Assembly (NCBI GenBank): GCA_965602225.1
Contig: CBFCYE010000038.1
Coordinates: 1 to 21,955 of the forward strand
Direction: 5' to 3'
Origin: Tenderia sp965602225
GTDB lineage: Bacteria; Pseudomonadota; Gammaproteobacteria; Tenderiales; Tenderiaceae
DNA length: 21,955 nt
Shown here: positions 8,913 to 15,175 of the stretch, piece after piece
How the letters are laid out: each line of letters opens with the position of its first letter
How positions within the stretch are numbered: the stretch's first letter is position 1
The notes under the pieces: model-generated
What the model was told of the DNA's origin: nothing
Database searches by the model: none
What the model saw: the letters and a program-made list of their open reading frames with translations, nothing else
Position numbers and translations under genes: made by a program

Positions 8913-9084
8913 GAAAAGCCTTCAAATTATCGGTGATTTAAAAAGAAGCGAATGCTGCCCAAGCATGTTAGACGTTAACTGGACAAACCCGTACCTAACT
9001 ATTATTAATCCCATACTTTCATTGACCCCCATCAAATTAAGTACAAATACTTACAAATCTACAACAAAAATAATATACGCATGA

Positions 9085-9462
9085 TTACATATAGTAGCCA
9101 TAACATATCCAATAATACAGCCCACAATTCCTCATTATTTCACCGGCATCAAACCTTGGCACATACTGCACTAATGCCACGACCGGTTTTACCTCTAATA
9201 TTGAAAACGCATCCTGCCGATGGACATCAATAGCTTTGAGACTAATTCCAAACTATCTGGCAATAATCTTACTAAGCTTACCTTCAAGCAACCTGCCCAC
9301 CATATCATTTCCACATATGCTAAAAGCCTTAAACAACCTGCTATTAGATTTTTTATTTGGTGACTGTAATACAGATTCACTCATGGCAAGAGCATTAAAG
9401 AATTGAGCTGCCCATAAACCACCCCCACTGCGCTTAGCAATATCTAAACACCTCGGGCGACC
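9085..9462 (-). pseudogene. Decayed FixJ/LuxR-type regulator (C-terminal remnant)
   Basis: The minus strand holds one frame, broken by a single TAG at 9255-9253, that reads as a LuxR/FixJ helix-turn-helix. Before the stop it reads RLLEGKLSKIIAR; after it, FGISLKAIDVHRQ and then LEVKPVVALVQYV. This aligns without gaps to the intact regulator at 8301-8912 (QGESSKSIAKTLGIS...VDVHRQ). The stop sits where a Gln, Thr or similar residue is expected, so one CAG-to-TAG change would explain it. The preceding residues (WAAQFFNALAMSES) fit the last helix and linker of a receiver, but the rest of the receiver is missing or unrecognisable. The frame runs on to a stop at 9087-9085. Best read as a dead paralogue, either duplicated or remaining from an older locus. 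Confidence 0.6.
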
Positions 9463-9541
9463 TCATCATCTCACTCAGAAAACCATGATTAATTCCCGTT
9501 CGAAGAACCAGACGTTTCCATGCAAACCATGAATTTGAGAC

Positions 9542-9575
9542 AAAAAAAAGCCCAACCTGTGAAGGTTGGGCTTTT
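9542..9575 (-). terminator. Rho-independent terminator after the tRNA pair
   Basis: Eight-base GC-rich stem (GCCCAACC / GGTTGGGC) with a 6-base loop. On the minus strand it is followed by eight T residues. It lies just downstream of tRNA-Glu and ends the tRNA transcript. The plus-strand reading has only four T residues. Confidence 0.85.
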
Positions 9576-9582
9576 ACAACGT

Positions 9583-9658
9583 TGGCGTCCCCAAGGGGAT
9601 TCGAACCCCTGTTACCGCCGTGAAAGGGCGGTGTCCTAGGCCTCTAGACGATGGGGAC
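9583..9658 (-). tRNA. tRNA-Glu (anticodon TTC)
   Basis: A full cloverleaf can be folded. The acceptor stem GTCCCCA pairs with TGGGGAC. The anticodon stem CCGCC/GGCGG holds loop CTTTCAC with anticodon TTC, and the T-arm contains GGTTCGAAT. Discriminator G and an encoded CCA (9585-9583) follow. It is 18 bases downstream of tRNA-Ala, in the same transcript, and just ahead of a terminator. It supplies the substrate of the GltX encoded nearby. Confidence 0.95.
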
Positions 9659-9676
9659 ACACGAAACCTTGTGTCC

Positions 9677-9752
9677 TGGTGGAGCTAGGCGGGATCGAAC
9701 CGCCGACCTCTACACTGCCAGTGTAGCGCTCTCCCAGCTGAGCTATAGCCCC
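9677..9752 (-). tRNA. tRNA-Ala (anticodon GGC)
   Basis: A full cloverleaf can be folded. The acceptor GGGGCTA pairs with TAGCTCC, with one G-U at the third pair; the identity G-U of tRNA-Ala is also normally at pair 3-70. The anticodon stem CTACA/TGTAG encloses loop CTGGCAG with anticodon GGC. The T-arm has GGTTCGATC, and the discriminator A and CCA are encoded. It lies just 3' of a strong promoter. Confidence 0.95.
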
Positions 9753-9765
9753 GAAAGAGAGGCGT

Positions 9766-9794
9766 ATTCTACGAGGGCAATGTAGTTGCGTCAA
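9766..9794 (-). promoter_or_regulatory. Sigma70 promoter of the tRNA-Ala/tRNA-Glu operon
   Basis: On the minus strand, -35 TTGACG, a 17-base spacer and -10 TAGAAT are followed by a GC-rich discriminator (ACGCC). The predicted start is a few bases before tRNA-Ala. A GC-rich discriminator is the hallmark of stable-RNA promoters repressed by ppGpp/DksA. Confidence 0.8.
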
Positions 9795-9798
9795 GAGA

Positions 9799-9831
9799 GA
9801 ATTTTAATTTTCGGCTACTTTTTTAAAATTC
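9799..9831 (-). terminator. Weak AT-rich hairpin after glnS
   Basis: A 9-bp inverted repeat, GAATTTTAA / TTAAAATTC, with a 15-base loop begins 9 bases after the glnS stop and lies just upstream of the tRNA promoter. It is all AT apart from one pair and lacks a proper T run, so termination may be weak and some read-through into the tRNAs is likely. Confidence 0.3.
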
Positions 9832-9839
9832 TTTCCCAA

Positions 9840-11528
9840 CTAGCCTTTTTGCTCAGTTTTGGCCCAGGTATCACGCAGGGTAACCGTGCGATTAAACACG
9901 GGTCGCCCATGGGCATGATCGGCATCCGCACAGAAATAACCCTGACGCTCAAACTGAAACACCTCACCCGGCTTGGCCTCGGCCAGGGCTGGCTCAAGCA
10001 CACACCGAGTCAAGCTGCGTAGCGAAGCCGGGTTGAGGAAATCAGTAAAGGCCTTGTCTTCCTTATTCGCAGCTGCGTCCGGTGACGGATGTACAAACAG
10101 GCGATCATACATACGCACCTCAGCATTAATACCGTGACGAGCAGAGACCCAGTGAATCACACCGCGCGGCTTAGGCGCGCCCTCAGGCGTTTGACCGCTG
10201 GAGCCTGGCACATAACTACAATGCAGCTCAATCACTTCGCCATCAGCATCTTTGATCACCTCATCACACTGAATGATGTAGGCATTACGCAAGCGCACTG
10301 CCTTACCCATGACCAGGCGCTTGTATTTCTTATTGGCCTCTTCACGGAAGTCTTCCTGCTCTATATAGATCTCATTGCAAAATGGCGTCTTGCGCATGCC
10401 AAAGCTTTCATCCTGCGGATGGTTAGGTGAATCCAGTTCTTCCACCTGACCTTCAGGATAATTGGTGATAATGACCTTCAGTGGCTCCAGCACTGCCATA
10501 CGACGCGGCGCATTGATATTGAGGTCTTCACGAACGGTATTCTCCAGCAACTCCATTTCAACCGTGCCTTCACTCTTGGTAACACCAATGCGCTGACAAA
10601 ACTCACGCATTGCCGCCGAGGTATAACCACGACGACGGATACCGGCAATGGTCGGCATACGCGGATCATCCCAGCCTTCAACAAAACCCTCAGACACCAG
10701 CTGAGTCAGCTTACGCTTACTCAGCACCGTGTATTCCAGGTTTAGACGAGAGAATTCAATCTGCTGTGGATGACAATCGATGGAGATGTTATCCAGAATC
10801 CAGTCATAGAGCGGGCGATGATCTTCAAACTCCAGGGTGCAGATGGAGTGGGTAATCCCCTCCAGCGCATCACTGATGGGATGGGTAAAGTCATACATGG
10901 GATAGATACACCAGGTCGAACCGGTCTGGTGATGGATCACGCCGTGACGAATTCGATACAACATGGGGTCACGCAGATTGATGTTGGGCGAGGCCATATC
11001 GATCTTGGCCCGCAACACCTTGCTACCATCAGCGAACTCGCCATTTTTCATGCGCTCAATCTGATCAAGATTCTCTTCAACAGAGCGATTGCGGAACGGG
11101 CTGTCTTTACCCGGCTGTTTCAGCGTGCCGCGATATTCACGGGTTTCATCTGCACTCAATTCACAGACATAGGCCTTGCCAGCCTTGATAAGCTCGATAG
11201 CAAACTCATACAGCCTATCGAAGTAATTGGAGGCGTAATAAGGTTGTCCGGCCCACTGGTAACCCAGCCACTTCACATCTTCCTGAATTGACTCAACGAA
11301 CTCCATATCTTCTTTATGTGGATTGGTGTCATCGAAGCGCAGGTTACAGCAGCCCTTGTAGTCCTCAGCGATACCAAAATTCAGCGCAATCGACTTGGCG
11401 TGACCAATATGCAAATAACCATTGGGTTCCGGCGGAAAACGAGTGGCAATCTTGCTGTGTTTGCCCGAAGCTAGATCTTGATCAATGATCTGACGGACGA
11501 AGTTGCTTGGGGTATTGGTTTCACTCAT
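9840..11528 (-). CDS. glnS: Glutaminyl-tRNA synthetase
   Basis: Charges tRNA-Gln with glutamine in the cytoplasm. It is 562 residues long, close to the E. coli enzyme. The class I HIGH motif is at 40-43 (PNGYLHIGHAKS), and the KMSKS-type loop reads LSKRKL. Typical GlnRS stretches are present, such as LRFDDTNPHKEDMEFVESI and YPMYDFTHPISDALEGITHS, followed by the two anticodon-binding beta-barrels (RRMAVLEPLKV onward). The ATG has AAGGA upstream and starts 11 bases after the gltX stop, so the two form an operon. Having its own GlnRS means the cell does not need the GatCAB amidation route to make Gln-tRNA-Gln. No unusual features. Confidence 0.97.
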   Translation of the reverse strand: MSETNTPSNFVRQIIDQDLASGKHSKIATRFPPEPNGYLHIGHAKSIALNFGIAEDYKGCCNLRFDDTNPHKEDMEFVESIQEDVKWLGYQWAGQPYYASNYFDRLYEFAIELIKAGKAYVCELSADETREYRGTLKQPGKDSPFRNRSVEENLDQIERMKNGEFADGSKVLRAKIDMASPNINLRDPMLYRIRHGVIHHQTGSTWCIYPMYDFTHPISDALEGITHSICTLEFEDHRPLYDWILDNISIDCHPQQIEFSRLNLEYTVLSKRKLTQLVSEGFVEGWDDPRMPTIAGIRRRGYTSAAMREFCQRIGVTKSEGTVEMELLENTVREDLNINAPRRMAVLEPLKVIITNYPEGQVEELDSPNHPQDESFGMRKTPFCNEIYIEQEDFREEANKKYKRLVMGKAVRLRNAYIIQCDEVIKDADGEVIELHCSYVPGSSGQTPEGAPKPRGVIHWVSARHGINAEVRMYDRLFVHPSPDAAANKEDKAFTDFLNPASLRSLTRCVLEPALAEAKPGEVFQFERQGYFCADADHAHGRPVFNRTVTLRDTWAKTEQKG

Positions 11529-11539
11529 GATGTTTTTCC

Positions 11540-12943
11540 TTATGCCCCGGCCTTAATAAACTCAATCGCCTTGGCAAGACGAGGCAGACAGGCCTCTTTG
11601 CCCACCAGGAAGATCACTAGATCCAGGTCAGGCGACGGTGCACCACCAGTAATCGCCAGACGCGCAGGCATGCCGACCTTACCAAAACCCACCTCCAGTT
11701 TGTTTACCACTGTTTCCAGGGTGGCGTGAATCGCTTCACGGCTCCACTCTGTCATGGCATCCATCGCATCGTGCAGCTCTGCCAAGACATTAGCGGCATC
11801 GCCGGCAAAGGCCTTTTTGGCTGCCTTGGCGTTGTATTCGGCAGGATCGCGATAATAAAACTCACATACCTTGGCCAGATCAACCAGGGTCTTGGCCTTT
11901 TCGCACTGCGCCTTGATCACCCCAAGGATGTCAGGGCCAGCAGAAGGATCAATATCAATATTGCCGAGGTGATAACTAAGATGATGGGCCACATGGGCCG
12001 GATCAGAATTCATAATGTACTGATGATTCAACCACAGCAGCTTTTCCTGGTTAAAGGTCGAGGCCGCCTTGTTACAGCCTTCCAGGCTAAACAGATTGAT
12101 CATTTCATCAACAGAAAAGATCTCCTGATCACCATGGGACCAACCCAGACGTACCAGATAGTTCAGCACCACCTCAGGCAAAAAGCCCTCTTCACGATAT
12201 GACATCACACTGACAGCACCATGACGTTTAGACAGACGTTTGCCGTCACCGCCCAGGATCATCGGCACATGGGCATACTTGGGTGGCTCGATATTCAGGG
12301 CCTTGAGTATATTAATCTGCCGTGGCGTGTTGTTTAGATGATCATCGCCACGAATAACGTAATCCATTTTCATGTCAGCATCATCCACCACCACCGTCAG
12401 ATTGTAGGTGGGTGAACCATCAGGACGGGCAATGACCAGGTCGTCCAGCTCGCTATTCTTGATCACCACCTTGCCCTTGATCAGATCATCAATCACCACT
12501 TCACCATCAGCGGGATTACGAAAACGAATTACCGGTTCAACGCCTTCACGCACCTCGGCATGATCACGGCACTTGCCGTTGTAACGCGGCTTCTGCTTAT
12601 TGGCCATCTGCTGTTCGCGCATCACGTCCAGCTCTTCCTTGGAGCAATAGCAGTAATAGGCGTCGCCCTGATCTAACAGTTGCTGAATGACTTCTTTGTA
12701 GCGATCAAAACGATCGGTCTGATAAAACGGCCCTTCGTCGTATTCCAGACCCAGCCAGGTCATACCTTCGAGAATGGCATTGACCGACTCGGCAGTGGAA
12801 CGCTCCAGATCGGTATCCTCAATCCGCAGCACAAAACGACCGCCATGTTTGCGGGCAAAAAGCCAGGAAAACAGCGCCGTGCGGGCGCCGCCAATATGCA
12901 GATAACCAGTCGGGCTGGGGGCAAAGCGGGTACGTACCGTCAT
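11540..12943 (-). CDS. gltX: Glutamyl-tRNA synthetase
   Basis: Charges tRNA-Glu; also supplies Glu-tRNA for heme synthesis if the C5 pathway is used, which the window does not show. It is 467 residues, near the E. coli length. The HIGH motif is at 16-19 (PTGYLHIGGART). The zinc-ribbon segment starts CYCSKEELD and ends NGKCRDH. The KMSKS loop reads KRLSKRHG, and the all-helical anticodon-binding domain makes up the C-terminal third. It is first in an operon with glnS and lies upstream of a tRNA-Glu gene. Gene order gltX - tRNA-Ala - tRNA-Glu is known from Pseudomonas; here glnS is inserted between. An extended -10 promoter candidate lies about 55 bases upstream. Confidence 0.97.
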   Translation of the reverse strand: MTVRTRFAPSPTGYLHIGGARTALFSWLFARKHGGRFVLRIEDTDLERSTAESVNAILEGMTWLGLEYDEGPFYQTDRFDRYKEVIQQLLDQGDAYYCYCSKEELDVMREQQMANKQKPRYNGKCRDHAEVREGVEPVIRFRNPADGEVVIDDLIKGKVVIKNSELDDLVIARPDGSPTYNLTVVVDDADMKMDYVIRGDDHLNNTPRQINILKALNIEPPKYAHVPMILGGDGKRLSKRHGAVSVMSYREEGFLPEVVLNYLVRLGWSHGDQEIFSVDEMINLFSLEGCNKAASTFNQEKLLWLNHQYIMNSDPAHVAHHLSYHLGNIDIDPSAGPDILGVIKAQCEKAKTLVDLAKVCEFYYRDPAEYNAKAAKKAFAGDAANVLAELHDAMDAMTEWSREAIHATLETVVNKLEVGFGKVGMPARLAITGGAPSPDLDLVIFLVGKEACLPRLAKAIEFIKAGA

Positions 12944-12995
12944 TTCAGGACCTTAAGTCTTAGTTAATGCGAATGTTCAATAATAAATTCAGGGC

Positions 12996-13004
12996 ATTCT
13001 ACCA
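12996..13004 (-). promoter_or_regulatory. Candidate extended -10 promoter for gltX
   Basis: TGGTAGAAT on the minus strand fits an extended -10 (TGn plus TAGAAT), about 55 bases before the gltX ATG. No convincing -35 hexamer is seen at 17 bases, which is tolerated with an extended -10. Confidence 0.4.
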
Positions 13005-13290
13005 AATCCCGACGAAAATTACGGCCACAAACATCAGAACAAAACGCTCGTAACATCCAAGCGAGAGACGCTCAACTATTGTTGATTTTGCAGCCCATCA
13101 TCGTTACCAAAAAGACAAGGACGACACCTGATTAAAGGATAATTCTAAACGTAATGCGGAAGCTCTGGTCGCTAAGCACTGCACTTGGATGTGATTCTGG
13201 CGATCTTTAATAATAACAAGCAAACACGCCATAACATCAATCACGTCGCTGAGCAGAGGTTAAAAAACGGTTCTTAGCTTGTCCTAATAA
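13005..13290. other. Intergenic stretch without recognisable gene
   Basis: Between the gltX promoter region and the globin terminator I see no long open frame on either strand, no tRNA fold, no repeat array and no recognisable RNA motif. Short open frames are present but resemble nothing I know. The gap is larger than its neighbours, so an unlisted small RNA or a worn-down gene is possible. Confidence 0.5.
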
Positions 13291-13291
13291 C

Positions 13292-13327
13292 AAAAAAGGC
13301 GCTGCCCGTTGCCAGGCAGCGCCTTTT
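13292..13327 (-). terminator. Rho-independent terminator of the globin gene
   Basis: A perfect 9-bp stem GGCGCTGCC / GGCAGCGCC (13298-13306 with 13315-13323) with an 8-base loop. It is followed on the minus strand by six T residues and preceded by four A residues, 20 bases after the globin stop. It could also work in the other direction. Confidence 0.88.
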
Positions 13328-13347
13328 CTTTCTAATGGTGCTTAAGC

Positions 13348-14544
13348 TTATTTGCCAAGCACGTCGTTACGAGTGCTTTCAGCAATCGCAGCCGCTTCGG
13401 CAATCAGGTCACCAGGCACACCCAGTTCAGTCAGGGTGGCACCGAGGTTTTCCATTACTGCATCAAAGTGGCTGTCATTCAGACCTTTAGCTACCAGATG
13501 GGCATGACCTTCACGCATATCCTTGCCTGAGTAGTTACTTGGACCACCCAAAGCCATAGTCAGGAAGGCCTTTTGCTTGGCTGACTGTTTGCCCATGTCA
13601 ACACCTTCGAAGAACATGTTGATACGATCATCAGACATTACTTTACGATAGAAGACATCAACAGCGGCATTCACAGCGGCATCACCACCGATACGCTCAT
13701 ACAGACTCTTGCTGCCACCCATGGCTGCTTTTTCTTCTGGGGTAAAACCGGCCAACACATCAGCACGCGTGCTTTCAGCAATGGCTGCGGCTTCGCCAAT
13801 CAGGTCGCCTGGCACACCCAACTCAGTCAAGGTTGCACCCAGATCATCCATCACCGCATCGAAGTGCGAGTCATTCAAACCCTTCTCAACCATATGCGCA
13901 TGGCCTAGACGCATATCCTTGCCGCTGTAATTGCTAGGACCACCCAAGGCCATAGTCAGGAAGGCCTTTTGCTTGGCCGATTGCTTGCCCATATCCACGC
14001 CTTCAAAGAATTGATTGATGCGATCATCAGCCAGCACCTTGCGGTAGAACACATCTACTGCGGCGTTGACAGCCGCATCGCCACCGATACGCTCATACAG
14101 GCTCTTGCCACCGCCCATCGCAGCCTTTTCTTCAGCCGTGTAACCAGCCAGCACATCGGCACGCGTGCTTTCAGCAATCGCAGCCGCTTCACCAATCAAA
14201 TCACCGGGCACGCCCAGTTCAGTCAGAGTGGCACCCAGGTTTTCCATCACCGCATCAAAGTGCGAGTCATTCAAACCCTTCTCAACCATGTGCGCATGGC
14301 CCAGACGCATGTCCTTGCCGCTGTAATTGCTAGGGCCACCCAAGGCCATAGTCAGGAAGGCCTTTTGCTTGGCAGACTGCTTGCCCATATCCACGCCTTC
14401 AAAGAACTGATTAATGCGATCATCCGCCAGCACCTTACGATAAAAAACATCAACCGCAGCATTTACAGCCGCTTCGCCACCAATACGTTCAAACAATGGT
14501 GCCGGTTTTGACCCACCAAACAAGCTTTTCAAAAATCCAAACAT
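13348..14544 (-). CDS. Triple-domain group I truncated hemoglobin
   Basis: A 398-residue heme protein made of three tandem group I (TrHbN/GlbN-like) truncated globin domains, starting near residues 17, 149 and 281 with an exact 132-residue period. Single-domain relatives are about 120 residues. Each copy has the B9-B10 pair Phe-Tyr (34-35, 166-167, 298-299), the helix-E motif KQSAKQKAF with Gln E7 (56, 188, 320), Lys E10 (59, 191, 323) and Gln E11 (60, 192, 324). The proximal His F8 lies in RLGH or REGH (83, 215, 347). The GlbN His that bonds to the heme vinyl is absent. Domains 1 and 2 differ at about 7 positions; domain 3 at about 10. Linkers read like FTPEEKAAMGGSKS. A short basic-hydrophobic leader (MFGFLKSLFGG) is not a signal peptide, so it is probably cytoplasmic. 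It has AGGAGGAGG before ATG and its own terminator. Ligand (O2, NO) or electron-transfer role is inferred only. Confidence 0.93.
   Translation of the reverse strand: MFGFLKSLFGGSKPAPLFERIGGEAAVNAAVDVFYRKVLADDRINQFFEGVDMGKQSAKQKAFLTMALGGPSNYSGKDMRLGHAHMVEKGLNDSHFDAVMENLGATLTELGVPGDLIGEAAAIAESTRADVLAGYTAEEKAAMGGGKSLYERIGGDAAVNAAVDVFYRKVLADDRINQFFEGVDMGKQSAKQKAFLTMALGGPSNYSGKDMRLGHAHMVEKGLNDSHFDAVMDDLGATLTELGVPGDLIGEAAAIAESTRADVLAGFTPEEKAAMGGSKSLYERIGGDAAVNAAVDVFYRKVMSDDRINMFFEGVDMGKQSAKQKAFLTMALGGPSNYSGKDMREGHAHLVAKGLNDSHFDAVMENLGATLTELGVPGDLIAEAAAIAESTRNDVLGK
13351..14496 (-). repeat. Three tandem 396-bp coding repeats (globin domains)
   Basis: Copies span 14496-14101, 14100-13705 and 13704-13351, the last slightly short. 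They stay in frame, and long blocks are near-identical at the base level, for example the region coding MGKQSAKQKAFLTMALGG. This points to recent duplication or continuing gene conversion. Such a repeat can be miscounted in a short-read assembly. Confidence 0.9.
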
Positions 14545-14548
14545 TACT

Positions 14549-14558
14549 TCCTCCTCCT
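14549..14558 (-). promoter_or_regulatory. Very strong ribosome binding site of the globin gene
   Basis: The minus strand reads AGGAGGAGGAAGTA directly before ATG, so two overlapping AGGAGG motifs match the anti-Shine-Dalgarno. This is stronger than any other site in the window and suggests high expression. Confidence 0.6.
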
Positions 14559-14716
14559 AGTCACTATAGAAAACCTCAATCTTTCCCCACCCAGATACTA
14601 ACCACTTAAAAATGTACTGTAAATACACGTTATATCCAACAATAACAGTCAGGAATAAAGCTGGTCTCCGATGTAACGACTGCCACAAGAAAAATATTAC
14701 CCAGAAAACAACTCAA

Positions 14717-15175
14717 CTATTCAACGGAGACTAAATGCCGCAGACGCACAAAATCAGAATGCGGCACATATAGCAGGTCACTGATCTTGCGAATCAAATG
14801 TTCTTCGTATTTATCCTTGTCCAGATCGGCATAACAGACGCGCCACATCATCTCAACAATCTTTAGCTTTTGCGGCCGATCAAAGTTTTCATTCACCAAA
14901 CGGGTAAACTCGAACAAACAGGTGACATCGTCGACCTCACTCTCGGCCATCTCGATTATCTCCCGGGTCTCCTCGGCAGAAAGGGAAAAAAATGCCTGGA
15001 TAGCGTCAGCAATCGCTTTCTTCTCTTTTGCATCGATATGAAAATCAGCACGAGAAACCTCAATCAACAAACAGGCGGTGGCTAGCTGCAAGGCACGCTC
15101 GGGCAAAACCGCGGCCCGGCCACCACTGATGGATTGAATTTTCTGATCAAAAAAGTTCTGTAGTTTTTTTATCAT
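14717..15175 (-). CDS. TerB-like protein
   Basis: A 152-residue all-helical protein of the TerB (tellurite-resistance TerB-like) superfamily. Family patterns are visible: an opening helix LQLATACLLIEVSRADFHIDAKEKKAIADAI, with the acidic Asp-His-Ile-Asp turn typical of TerB metal sites; the middle VDDVTCLFEFTRLVNENF; and the closing MMWRVCYADLDKDKYEEHLIRKISDLLYV. Stand-alone TerB-like proteins of this length are common in gammaproteobacteria and have no settled function; tellurite resistance should not be inferred, as no other ter genes are present. Its ATG directly follows the TAA of the ankyrin lipoprotein gene with no space, and no separate ribosome site is evident, so translation is probably coupled. 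Confidence 0.8.
   Translation of the reverse strand: MIKKLQNFFDQKIQSISGGRAAVLPERALQLATACLLIEVSRADFHIDAKEKKAIADAIQAFFSLSAEETREIIEMAESEVDDVTCLFEFTRLVNENFDRPQKLKIVEMMWRVCYADLDKDKYEEHLIRKISDLLYVPHSDFVRLRHLVSVE

Noticed and set aside
9195..9380. 61-codon minus-strand open frame
   Set aside because: It is an out-of-frame reading of the decayed regulator; only the neighbouring frame with one TAG shows the LuxR-type motif.
9583..9752. tRNA pair as an integration site for a mobile element
   Set aside because: No integrase, no repeated tRNA 3' end and no foreign gene block are seen beside the tRNAs, only a decayed regulator.
13351..14496. Tandem repeat array that might suggest a CRISPR or satellite
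   Set aside because: The units are 396 bp, in frame and encode globin domains; there are no short repeats with unique spacers.
14560..14716. FNR or NsrR operator upstream of the globin
   Set aside because: I looked for TTGAT-N4-ATCAA and AAGATGCAT-like sites and found none convincing.
14717..15175. Tellurite resistance locus
   Set aside because: Only a TerB-like protein is present, with no terA, terC, terD or terZ, so the resistance label is not supported.
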